Below, one piece after another: positions 25,001 to 31,098 of a DNA stretch of 36,827 bases (its first letter is position 1; every line of letters starts with the position of its first letter). A program made the position numbers and the translations under genes. Under the pieces are notes generated by a model, which was not told where the DNA came from, made no database searches, and worked only from the letters and a program-made list of their open reading frames with translations. Source of the DNA: Maribacter sp. (GTDB lineage Bacteria > Bacteroidota > Bacteroidia > Flavobacteriales > Flavobacteriaceae); assembly GCA_020629415.1 (NCBI GenBank), contig JAHDDL010000036.1, forward strand, positions 1 through 36,827, read 5' to 3'.

Positions 25001-25972
25001 GTAAAATCAACATCTGAAGATAAACAAGCTTTGTATGTAAGCAAATTTAAATCGTTAATGGACGACGCAATTGTAAATAAATCTGAAATTGAATCACGAA
25101 AAAAGAAAGGACATTCTATTGGGCTTACCTCTTCGGCTGTAGTAGATGAATTTAAACCAACCTTATTGAACAACTCATTTCACTTTGGTTTTTATAATAA
25201 AATGTTAGATTTTCACCGATTCTCCATTGTGCAAGGTACCGCATATTCTGTCTTAAAAGATACTATTGTACCTAATGATATTGGCAGAGATTTACTAGGC
25301 ATTGAATATGTTTACAAAAAAGATTCTAATCAAAAAAGACCGTTTTACATAGGAGCTAGAATTGAGATGGACAACTTCAATAAAGTTTTCTTCCATTTTA
25401 ATGCTGGTATAGATTTTAAAGGCGAAAACAATACATCTTCTTTAGCAGCAAAGCTGCACCCCGTTACTACAGGACCTGGTTATGATCTAGGTATTTATGA
25501 CATACAAGTGAAAGCAACACAAGAATTTGATTATTCATCCAACCTAAATCATGAGTTTTATATTACTGCAGATTATTATACCGACAGTCAATATTACGCT
25601 ATTGGTGGTACACGTGTAGAATATAATCTTCTGAACTTGGATAAATTTAAACTTGGACCTTTGGTGGAAGGCGCATACGGTGTAGGTTCTGAAGATAGAA
25701 GAAACGGTTTCCCTTATTGGTTGACAAAAGATAGACTTTTTGCCGGTGGTGGACTACAATTTAAACTTGGTAATGATGATTCTGATTTTAACTTGAAGAG
25801 TGATTTTTCTCTTTTTGCCGAGCAAGATGAAGACAGCTTTCAGCGTTATGAAGGTGAATTGTCATACAGAATTAAAAACTTTACCACTATTAATCTAAAC
25901 TACTCCTACTTTACAATTGATAAGTTTTTCTCAAATGCTGTTCAACTAGGTATTCAGTATAATTTTAAATAA
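22043..25972 (+). CDS. PelA/PelB-like fusion: DUF2194/deacetylase-like region, TPR-like repeats and outer-membrane barrel
   Basis: A 1309-residue protein with at least four parts. Residues 1-21 form a lipoprotein signal (LLTGC, Cys21). Residues about 45-240 resemble the GATase-like domain found before PelA-type deacetylases (LLKFVSKGGTLLVTKAA, GNGKVILYN). Residues about 245-600 resemble a NodB-type deacetylase (TLFLDDFPS at 248-255, RGHELGFRGYND from 342, SSYVAPDDQID at 388-398, WSHAVNTGD at 470). The histidines normally in motif 2 are replaced. Residues about 640-1000 are helical repeats. Residues about 1040-1309 are beta-strand-rich and end in IQYNFK, like an outer-membrane barrel. A deacetylase plus TPR plus barrel is the content of PelA+PelB or PgaB+PgaA. 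The gene is single between terminators, with no synthase nearby, so the polymer is unknown. Confidence 0.7.
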   Translation: MITKKIGYLSLLIAFSLLTGCQQELYKSNNKFNIPEKSTEEPLVQFLIEPTNYSAIVETENLAKAFDYSKIAHKTLWINQFNEKLNIAPTTRVVTVHETTGLSTIAIDSLLKFVSKGGTLLVTKAAEDERMSYFYGMTPDADWSTNKEASGLFFNKPLFPGMQGRGFDNKTVHLGFDSSNFSSNINVLVAANDNKDYPVLIENKIGNGKVILYNSSQILKKEMRGLLFSASLLGLEGIPYPIANIGTLFLDDFPSAMYDDNGKAINIQNGISKSEMLKADWWPKMKALAQEEDIKYSAYVTFNANEKNTGDANFKSWDQTTLLEGKNENGTSKWLTNEFTNRGHELGFRGYNDLPLSKKLWKDTDLILDNTKASREKWENHISKNLPSSYVAPDDQIDSLGLIALKKGFPSLNFLHTSFLGDVYEGGNREFDPDPLNNRFFDYPRLSSGYTISQKELWAIESTYLYTGIWSHAVNTGDILNIGSTTNAIGELKKHIVDYKKRHPYMKFLTAKQSTEAAMAWRYQSIRHLSYEGRYEVSSSLNSDEKKESYWLMYVEERNNVKVHEALSFDEAEFSSIPFLNGFLYSIQTKSPNLSVPDIRPEIRTLIGTTSSLITNTNSDYKSYNKSKQTLVPLKQKIDRLIVEEKTAEATNLMEKLFKNNKFINSQQIISYAEGMEEQGKTDELWSQLNDLYLKNPSSSYADFSRDISTVSNYPSSEVKKMWMERQMEWGQNNVTILKDYYENFNTEDNTEIIEQVLEVLYTIEPTVENKLNYYEFLVKSNDEDLIKKLDDIEPCSITNKDLATSISQIYADKLNFERAEQWQKCGNISPEIVKEWKEKTRTIESKKFTDFEYYIRYLMVNDQDKAVEELRDIEICRPDLIRLSKNIAFLFADYTQYQKALDWSTCTNTVPVAKLLDWNLEFANGRYLTKVYAKHIDNNPRDYNTMNHMVKLLLLKGDVNGAGEIAMKIPPSKIDPDFKIAFNNEVKSTSEDKQALYVSKFKSLMDDAIVNKSEIESRKKKGHSIGLTSSAVVDEFKPTLLNNSFHFGFYNKMLDFHRFSIVQGTAYSVLKDTIVPNDIGRDLLGIEYVYKKDSNQKRPFYIGARIEMDNFNKVFFHFNAGIDFKGENNTSSLAAKLHPVTTGPGYDLGIYDIQVKATQEFDYSSNLNHEFYITADYYTDSQYYAIGGTRVEYNLLNLDKFKLGPLVEGAYGVGSEDRRNGFPYWLTKDRLFAGGGLQFKLGNDDSDFNLKSDFSLFAEQDEDSFQRYEGELSYRIKNFTTINLNYSYFTIDKFFSNAVQLGIQYNFK

Positions 25973-25991
25973 TATTATAACTAACTCAAAC

Positions 25992-26021
25992 AAAAAGAGC
26001 CCTCATGTGAGGGCTCTTTTT
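25992..26021. terminator. Bidirectional terminator between the fusion gene and hemL
   Basis: AAAAAGAGCCCTCA and TGAGGGCTCTTTTT form a perfect 14-bp stem with a minimal central TG. It serves both convergent genes. Confidence 0.93.
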
Positions 26022-26046
26022 ATATATGACATATAATATACGTACC

Positions 26047-27327
26047 CTATAAATCTATTTCTTTCAACGCATTTATAGTTGCATCTAAATCTTCATAGCT
26101 TAATGCATCGTTTAAAAAGTAACTTTCAAAAGCACTTGGCGGTAAATAAACACCTCTTTCCAACATACCATGAAAATATTTCTTGAAAGTTTCATTGTTA
26201 CCTTTTGCAGAAGAAGCAAAATCAACAACGGGCTCATCTGTAAAATGTACCGATATCATACTACCGTAACGGTTAATTTGATGTGCTATCTTTTTCCCGG
26301 TCAACACTTCGGCTATGCCTTTATGTAAATATTCCGCTTTTTTGGCAAGGCTCTCAAATACTTCTGGATTATTGTTCAATTCGGTCAACATGGCCAAACC
26401 TGCACTCATAGCCAACGGGTTTCCACTTAAAGTTCCTGCTTGATAAACAGGACCATCAGGGGCAAGAAAATCCATAATTTCCGTTCTTGCAGCAAAGGCA
26501 CCTACCGGTAAACCGCCACCGATAACTTTACCATAAGTAACTATATCGGCTTTAATGTTCAATACTTCCTGGGCTCCGCCTTTCGCCAAACGAAATCCGG
26601 TCATTACCTCATCAAAAATCAATAGAATACCTTCTTGCGTACATAGCTCACGAAGACCCTTCATAAATGCCTCGGTAGGTACAATACAACCCATATTACC
26701 GGCAATTGGCTCAATAATAATGGCTGCCAACTCACCTTTATTGGCTTGCACCAATTCTTTCACCCCGGCCAAATCATTATAATCCGCCAACAACGTATCT
26801 TTTGCCGTTCCTTGAGTTACACCCGGACTATTAGGACTGCCAAAAGTAACGGCACCACTACCTGCTTGAATTAAAAACGAATCTGAATGACCATGGTAGC
26901 ATCCTGCAAATTTTATGATTTTATCTTTACCCGTAAATCCTCTTGCCAAACGCACGGCACTCATACAAGCTTCTGTTCCACTGTTCACGAACCTGATCTT
27001 ATCCATGTTGGGCACCATGGAAATAGCCAATTTCGCCAGCTCTGTCTCAATTTCCGTAGGCATACCAAACGAAGTACCGTTCTGTGCTTTTTCAACCACT
27101 GCATTGATTACCGGTTCATGGGCATGACCCAATATTAAAGGACCCCAAGATGCTATATAATCAATTAGCTTATTACCATCCTCGTCATACAGATATGCTC
27201 CTTTGGCTCTTTTCACAAAAATTGGATCTCCACCAACTGCTTTAAATGCTCTTACAGGTGAATTTACGCCACCAGGTATATATTTTTTCGCCTCTGCAAA
27301 CAGGGCGCTACTTCTTTGGTAAATCAT
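26047..27327 (-). CDS. hemL: Glutamate-1-semialdehyde 2,1-aminomutase
   Basis: Converts glutamate-1-semialdehyde to 5-aminolevulinate in the C5 route to heme, using pyridoxal phosphate. The protein has 426 residues, the family's normal length. The PLP lysine is K267 in [16 protein letters not shown]. Other signatures include [47 protein letters not shown] and [13 protein letters not shown]. It is the last gene of a minus-strand run, 20 bases after the glucosaminidase gene, and ends at a bidirectional terminator. Its presence implies tRNA-Glu-dependent heme synthesis in this organism. Confidence 0.98.
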   Translation of the reverse strand: MIYQRSSALFAEAKKYIPGGVNSPVRAFKAVGGDPIFVKRAKGAYLYDEDGNKLIDYIASWGPLILGHAHEPVINAVVEKAQNGTSFGMPTEIETELAKLAISMVPNMDKIRFVNSGTEACMSAVRLARGFTGKDKIIKFAGCYHGHSDSFLIQAGSGAVTFGSPNSPGVTQGTAKDTLLADYNDLAGVKELVQANKGELAAIIIEPIAGNMGCIVPTEAFMKGLRELCTQEGILLIFDEVMTGFRLAKGGAQEVLNIKADIVTYGKVIGGGLPVGAFAARTEIMDFLAPDGPVYQAGTLSGNPLAMSAGLAMLTELNNNPEVFESLAKKAEYLHKGIAEVLTGKKIAHQINRYGSMISVHFTDEPVVDFASSAKGNNETFKKYFHGMLERGVYLPPSAFESYFLNDALSYEDLDATINALKEIDL

Positions 27328-27347
27328 TCTCTTTCAGGATTTATTTG

Positions 27348-28169
27348 TTATTTGACCTTAATTGGTTGCCCAATAGATAAGTCTGAACTTCGTAAATTAT
27401 TCAACTTCATTAGTTCATCTACACTCATATAGTACTTTCTTGACAATGAATACAGGGTATCTCCTTTTTGTACCGTATGTATATTGCTTGCACCGCTAGT
27501 GGCTACAGTTGTAGTTTGGTAATCTACTTTTTTGGTTGGTTTGTCATACTTGTGCAAATCATACTTTTCTATTAAATAAATCAGTTTTTGCGGATATTTG
27601 GGATCTGTAGCGTAGCCTGCTTTTCTTAAGCCTCTGGCCCAACCCTTATAATCTGTAGGTCTTAAATTAAATAGAAATGCATATCTAGATCGTGTAGTCA
27701 AGAAAATACTATGATCCCTAAATGAGTACATAGGATGGTTATATTTTCTAAAACACTCCCCTTTTGCATCATCATCATGAAAGTCGTAGTCACCTTCCCA
27801 GCCTTTATGGCATTTTATACCAAAATGATTGTTGGTTTTCATGGCCAACTCACCTTTTCCGTTACCACTTTCCAAAAGTCCTTGTGCCAAGGTAATACTA
27901 GCCGGTATGCCGTAGCCCATCATTTCAATTTGTGCAGTCTCTGCAAATGTACTTATGTATTCTGATGGAGAATCTATGTTAAACCGTACAAATTTAGATG
28001 GTTCTGCAGGTAGATTTGCATTTTCTTCCTTTTTAGAAATATCCGCTTTTGATTTTCTACGTTCGTTAAGTACGTTTTTGGTACGTAATTGGTCTGAATA
28101 TCTTTTCTTGGATTTACAAGATGACACCCCTATTCCAATTAACAAAACCAACAAAATTATCTTTTTCAT
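27348..28169 (-). CDS. Glucosaminidase-LysM lipoprotein (peptidoglycan hydrolase)
   Basis: A 273-residue cell-wall hydrolase that should cut N-acetylglucosaminyl bonds in peptidoglycan. The signal is a lipoprotein type (VSSC, Cys18) followed by a basic linker. The glucosaminidase domain spans about residues 70-215. Its probable catalytic Glu is E100 in AQGLLESGNGKGELA, and NNHFGIKCHKGWEGD, MYSFRDHS and WARGLRKAGYATDPKYPQKL are typical of the family. A single LysM domain at 231-273 (HTVQKGDTLYSLSRKYY to GQPIKVK) binds peptidoglycan. Its ATG overlaps the stop of the upstream gene by four bases (ATGA), so the two are translationally coupled. Confidence 0.93.
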   Translation of the reverse strand: MKKIILLVLLIGIGVSSCKSKKRYSDQLRTKNVLNERRKSKADISKKEENANLPAEPSKFVRFNIDSPSEYISTFAETAQIEMMGYGIPASITLAQGLLESGNGKGELAMKTNNHFGIKCHKGWEGDYDFHDDDAKGECFRKYNHPMYSFRDHSIFLTTRSRYAFLFNLRPTDYKGWARGLRKAGYATDPKYPQKLIYLIEKYDLHKYDKPTKKVDYQTTTVATSGASNIHTVQKGDTLYSLSRKYYMSVDELMKLNNLRSSDLSIGQPIKVK

Positions 28170-29071
28170 ATATTCAACAAAGGTAAATTTTTCTTTTTCA
28201 GTACACTATTCATGCCAGCAATACCTTGTAAACCACCGGTATGTATTGCCATAATTTTGGTTCCTACCGCAAAAGTATCATGCTTAATCATATCGAACAA
28301 CCCAAAAATCATTTTTCCCGTATAAATAGGGTCAAGAGAAATTGAAGTGATGTCTTTAAATAGATTAATGAATTCAATTAACTCTTTTGATGTTTTTGCA
28401 TAGCCGCCAAAATGATAGTTTGTTACCAATTGCCAACGTTCATTATCTACCAATTGTTCAATCTCATTCCTTAAAAAATCACCTTTTAAAGCTGAAAAAC
28501 CAAATACTTTTTGATGTACGAAAGACGACTTAATCAACCCGGCCACCGTACCTCCCGTACCCACACTGCTGCATACAACATCAAATTCCTTATCTTCTTT
28601 GGTAATAATTTCTTCGCACCCTTTTATTGCCAAACTATTTGTGCCACCCTCTGGTACTAGATAAAAATTTCCATATTCTTTTCGTAAGGCTTCAATAAAT
28701 TCTGCAGATTCCTTTTCACGATAATCACTTCTACTTATAAACTTAAACCGCATACCATCATCATAAGCCTTCTTTAACGTATTATTCGTTTGCCAAGAAT
28801 TTTCAAGTTCCTCGCCACGTATTACACCTATTGCTTTAAACCCCTTTTCTTTTGCCGCATAAGCAGTAGCGGCTATATGGTTAGAATATGCACCGCCAAA
28901 GGTTAGTATGGTATGCTGATTTTCTGCCTTGGCAGCCCATAAATTATATTTGAGTTTTCTGTATTTGTTACCAGAAATAAACGGATGCAACAGATCTTCA
29001 CGTTTAAGAACAAGGGTAACTTGCTTTTCGACCAATAAGGGATGTTCAATAAGCTGATTGATACTTTGCAA
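28166..29071 (-). CDS. PLP-dependent ACC deaminase/D-cysteine desulfhydrase-family enzyme
   Basis: A fold-type II pyridoxal-phosphate enzyme of 301 residues. The PLP lysine is K36 in SGNKYRKLKYN, and FGGAYSNHIAA (58-68) is the usual PLP/substrate loop. VVCSSVGTGGTVAGL is the phosphate-binding glycine loop, and IYTGKMIFGLF and MAIHTGGLQG are conserved C-terminal blocks. At 301 residues it is a little shorter than E. coli D-cysteine desulfhydrase (about 328). D-cysteine desulfhydrase or a related D-amino-acid lyase is more likely than true ACC deaminase; the sequence alone cannot decide. It starts 12 bases after the HExxH mini-protein gene and overlaps the glucosaminidase gene. Confidence 0.88.
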   Translation of the reverse strand: MQSINQLIEHPLLVEKQVTLVLKREDLLHPFISGNKYRKLKYNLWAAKAENQHTILTFGGAYSNHIAATAYAAKEKGFKAIGVIRGEELENSWQTNNTLKKAYDDGMRFKFISRSDYREKESAEFIEALRKEYGNFYLVPEGGTNSLAIKGCEEIITKEDKEFDVVCSSVGTGGTVAGLIKSSFVHQKVFGFSALKGDFLRNEIEQLVDNERWQLVTNYHFGGYAKTSKELIEFINLFKDITSISLDPIYTGKMIFGLFDMIKHDTFAVGTKIMAIHTGGLQGIAGMNSVLKKKNLPLLNI

Positions 29072-29082
29072 CTAGGACGAAT

Positions 29083-29412
29083 TTATCGCCAAAGATATTT
29101 AATAAAGCTAAATATTTTTCGATTTGATAGATAATCCATATCATTTTCATGAATATAGGCTTCACGCTCAAAACTTAGATTTTGATAAGCCTTGTAGGTA
29201 TCCAAATAACAAATGGCACGAATTGTCCATTCCGTCAGATATAAAATATAAAAAGGAAGAATCAATAGTTCTCGTTGCTGGCGCAGATGAATTTTCTCAT
29301 GATTTATGAGTACATCATCATTTTTTAAACTTCCATTTTTTAAAAATATGAAAGGCCATAGCGAAAGACCCACATAATTTTTATAGAAGAAATGTCTAAA
29401 AACCAATATCAT
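29083..29412 (-). CDS. Small protein with HExxH and EREAY motifs (mini-metalloprotease-like)
   Basis: A 109-residue conserved-looking protein. It contains NHEKIHLRQQREL, in which HEKIH (38-42) fits the zinc-protease motif HExxH. About 40 residues later comes FEREAYIHEND (81-91), which could supply a third zinc ligand (E82 or E84) as in gluzincins such as BlaR1-type M56 peptidases. Between them is a hydrophobic stretch (LLILPFYILYLTEWTIRAI) that could be one membrane helix. I have seen similar proteins in flavobacteria called hypothetical, but know no named function. It leads the operon with the D-cysteine desulfhydrase-like, glucosaminidase and hemL genes, and has a possible promoter at 29437-29444. 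Confidence 0.75.
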   Translation of the reverse strand: MILVFRHFFYKNYVGLSLWPFIFLKNGSLKNDDVLINHEKIHLRQQRELLILPFYILYLTEWTIRAICYLDTYKAYQNLSFEREAYIHENDMDYLSNRKIFSFIKYLWR

Positions 29413-29436
29413 AGATATATTTTGATACTATTATTA

Positions 29437-29444
29437 CAAATATA
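29437..29444 (-). promoter_or_regulatory. -7 element of the hemL operon
   Basis: On the minus strand this is TATATTTG, an exact TAnnTTTG match, 24 bases before the ATG of the HExxH mini-protein. No clear -33 TTG is found at normal spacing. Confidence 0.5.
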
Positions 29445-29473
29445 ACGCCAAAAACACACGGTAAGAAAATTAC

Positions 29474-29497
29474 CGGTTTTTGTTGCCAACAAAACCG
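29474..29497. repeat. Imperfect inverted repeat in the intergenic gap
   Basis: CGGTTTTtGTTG and CAACAAAACCG pair with one bulged T around a tiny centre. It lies between the HExxH mini-protein operon and the DUF5522 gene. It may be an operator for either promoter. Confidence 0.35.
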
Positions 29498-29598
29498 ATT
29501 AATGGTCAAAACAGGGCTAAACGGCTTCATTGGCTATCTTCTGGAAGTCATGTCATTAGGTTATCAACAGAAAGAAGTAACTTTATACTATCTAATGA

Positions 29599-29766
<168 letters not shown>

Positions 29767-29840
29767 AATTTAACATAGCACGGCATGATATTTGTGAATG
29801 TTTATTACAGAAAAAATTAGTACTTAAAATATATGACATT

Positions 29841-30410
29841 ATGAAAAACATTAAACTACTTGGCTTGCCGCTACTTCTTTTAGTTTTTATTACTTCCTGT
29901 TCATCTGTAAGCGTACTTTCAGATTATGACCAGAAAGCTGATTTCAATGATTATAAAACATATGCATTTTATAAAACCGGAATAGACAAAGCTCAAATAT
30001 CCGACTTGGACAAAAAACGAATTCTACGCGCTATTGAAACCGAAATGAGCTCAAGAGGTTTCGTAAAATCCGAAAAGCCAGATTTATTGGTCAGTATTTT
30101 TACCAAAGAGCAAGAACGCGTTGATGTTTATAATAACAACTACGGTTGGGGCGGTGCCTGGGGATGGGGTTACAACCCATGGGCTTGGGGTCCTGGTTTT
30201 GGCTGGGGCGGTACTAGCGTAAGTGCCAGCACACAGGGTTCTCTTTATATTGACCTAATAGATAACAATACAAACGAACTGGTATGGCAAGGTAAAGGTG
30301 TGGGAACACTATCCAATACCAAGAATATTGCCAAAAAAGAAGAACGAATTAGAGAATTTGTATCTCAAATTCTAGAGCAATACCCACCTAATGCGGTTGC
30401 AATGAAATAA
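29841..30410 (+). CDS. DUF4136-family lipoprotein
   Basis: A 189-residue outer- or inner-membrane lipoprotein (FITSC, Cys20). The mature part follows the DUF4136 pattern: DFNDYKTYAFYK at 35-44, the helix KKRILRAIETEMSSRGF, DLLVSIF, a variable insert, then LYIDLIDNNTNELVWQGKGVG and a helix ending near VSQILEQYPP. The insert at residues 101-124 is nearly all Gly, Trp, Tyr and Pro and has six tryptophans. The function of DUF4136 is unknown. It is a single-gene unit ending in a strong terminator. Confidence 0.9.
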   Translation: MKNIKLLGLPLLLLVFITSCSSVSVLSDYDQKADFNDYKTYAFYKTGIDKAQISDLDKKRILRAIETEMSSRGFVKSEKPDLLVSIFTKEQERVDVYNNNYGWGGAWGWGYNPWAWGPGFGWGGTSVSASTQGSLYIDLIDNNTNELVWQGKGVGTLSNTKNIAKKEERIREFVSQILEQYPPNAVAMK

Positions 30411-30428
30411 TAAACACTGTTTATAAAA

Positions 30429-30467
30429 TTAAGGCTTGCAGATGAAATCATCTGCAAGCCTTTTTTA
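30429..30467. terminator. Bidirectional terminator between DUF4136 and Lrp genes
   Basis: AAGGCTTGCAGATGA and TCATCTGCAAGCCTT form a perfect 15-bp stem with a very short loop, then a T run. It serves both convergent genes; the Lrp stop codon begins two bases past its T run. Confidence 0.93.
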
Positions 30468-30468
30468 T

Positions 30469-30933
30469 TTACAATAATGAAAAATGCGTATCGTTCTTTA
30501 CCTCATTTAAAACAAAAGCGCTCTTAACACCACCAATACTTGGTAAAGAAGCTATCTTAAATTTTGCGAAATTATAATAAGCATCAAGGTTGGCTACTAC
30601 AACTTTAAGGAGAAAATCAAACTCGCCACCCACTACAAAGCATTCTACCACTTCAGGATACTTTTTTACCTGCTCAAAAAAATCATCCATCATTGCGCCT
30701 TTTTGAGCCTCTAAAGAAACAAAGCTAAAAACCGTTATGCTATCCTCAATTTTGTCCTTATCCAAAATAGCTACATAGTTCTTTATAAACCCATCATGCT
30801 CAAGACGTTTAATACGTTCATATACTGGTGTTTTTGTCATTCCGAGTTGCTCTGCAATTGCCTTGGTACCAATTTTTGCATCTTTCTGCAAAATCTTTAA
30901 TATCTCCCTATCTATAAAATCTAATTTTTCCAT
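30469..30933 (-). CDS. Lrp/AsnC-family transcriptional regulator
   Basis: A 154-residue regulator. I chose the ATG at 30933 (MEKLDFIDREIL); the frame can also be opened three bases earlier at a TTG, which is less likely. The N-terminal helix-turn-helix covers about residues 1-60 (ILKILQKDAKIGTKAIAEQLGMTKTPVYERIKRLEHDGFI). The RAM ligand-binding domain follows (about 65-150) with FVSLEAQKGAMMDDFFEQV, VVECFVVGGEFDFLLKVV and the terminal FVLNEVKNDTHF. It is divergent from the phenylalanine hydroxylase gene, which suggests it senses an aromatic amino acid and controls that gene and itself. A palindrome at 30974-30990 is the probable operator. Confidence 0.93.
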   Translation of the reverse strand: MEKLDFIDREILKILQKDAKIGTKAIAEQLGMTKTPVYERIKRLEHDGFIKNYVAILDKDKIEDSITVFSFVSLEAQKGAMMDDFFEQVKKYPEVVECFVVGGEFDFLLKVVVANLDAYYNFAKFKIASLPSIGGVKSAFVLNEVKNDTHFSLL

Positions 30934-30973
30934 CAAAATATTTTCCTGATTAATAGCCTACCGAGAACACTAT

Positions 30974-30990
30974 AAAGTAATAATTACTTT
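30974..30990. promoter_or_regulatory. Palindrome, candidate Lrp/AsnC operator
   Basis: AAAGTAAT-a-ATTACTTT is a perfect 17-base palindrome with a central A. It lies 40 bases before the regulator's ATG and 108 bases before phhA. Lrp/AsnC proteins commonly bind AT-rich palindromes of this length, often beside their own genes. Confidence 0.6.
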
Positions 30991-31056
30991 TAAATTATCT
31001 ATTTAAAGTCTTATTTCCTAATTAAATCAAATTTAACATATAATTAGTCCTATAAT

Positions 31057-31082
31057 CCTATATTTAATAGAAATAATATAGG
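31057..31082. promoter_or_regulatory. Inverted repeat upstream of phhA
   Basis: CCTATATT at 31057-31064 and AATATAGG at 31075-31082 are perfect complements with a 10-base spacer, 16 bases before the phhA ATG. It could be a second regulator site covering the promoter, or a hairpin in the mRNA leader. Confidence 0.5.
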
Positions 31083-31098
31083 CTTTAAAAGTATAATT

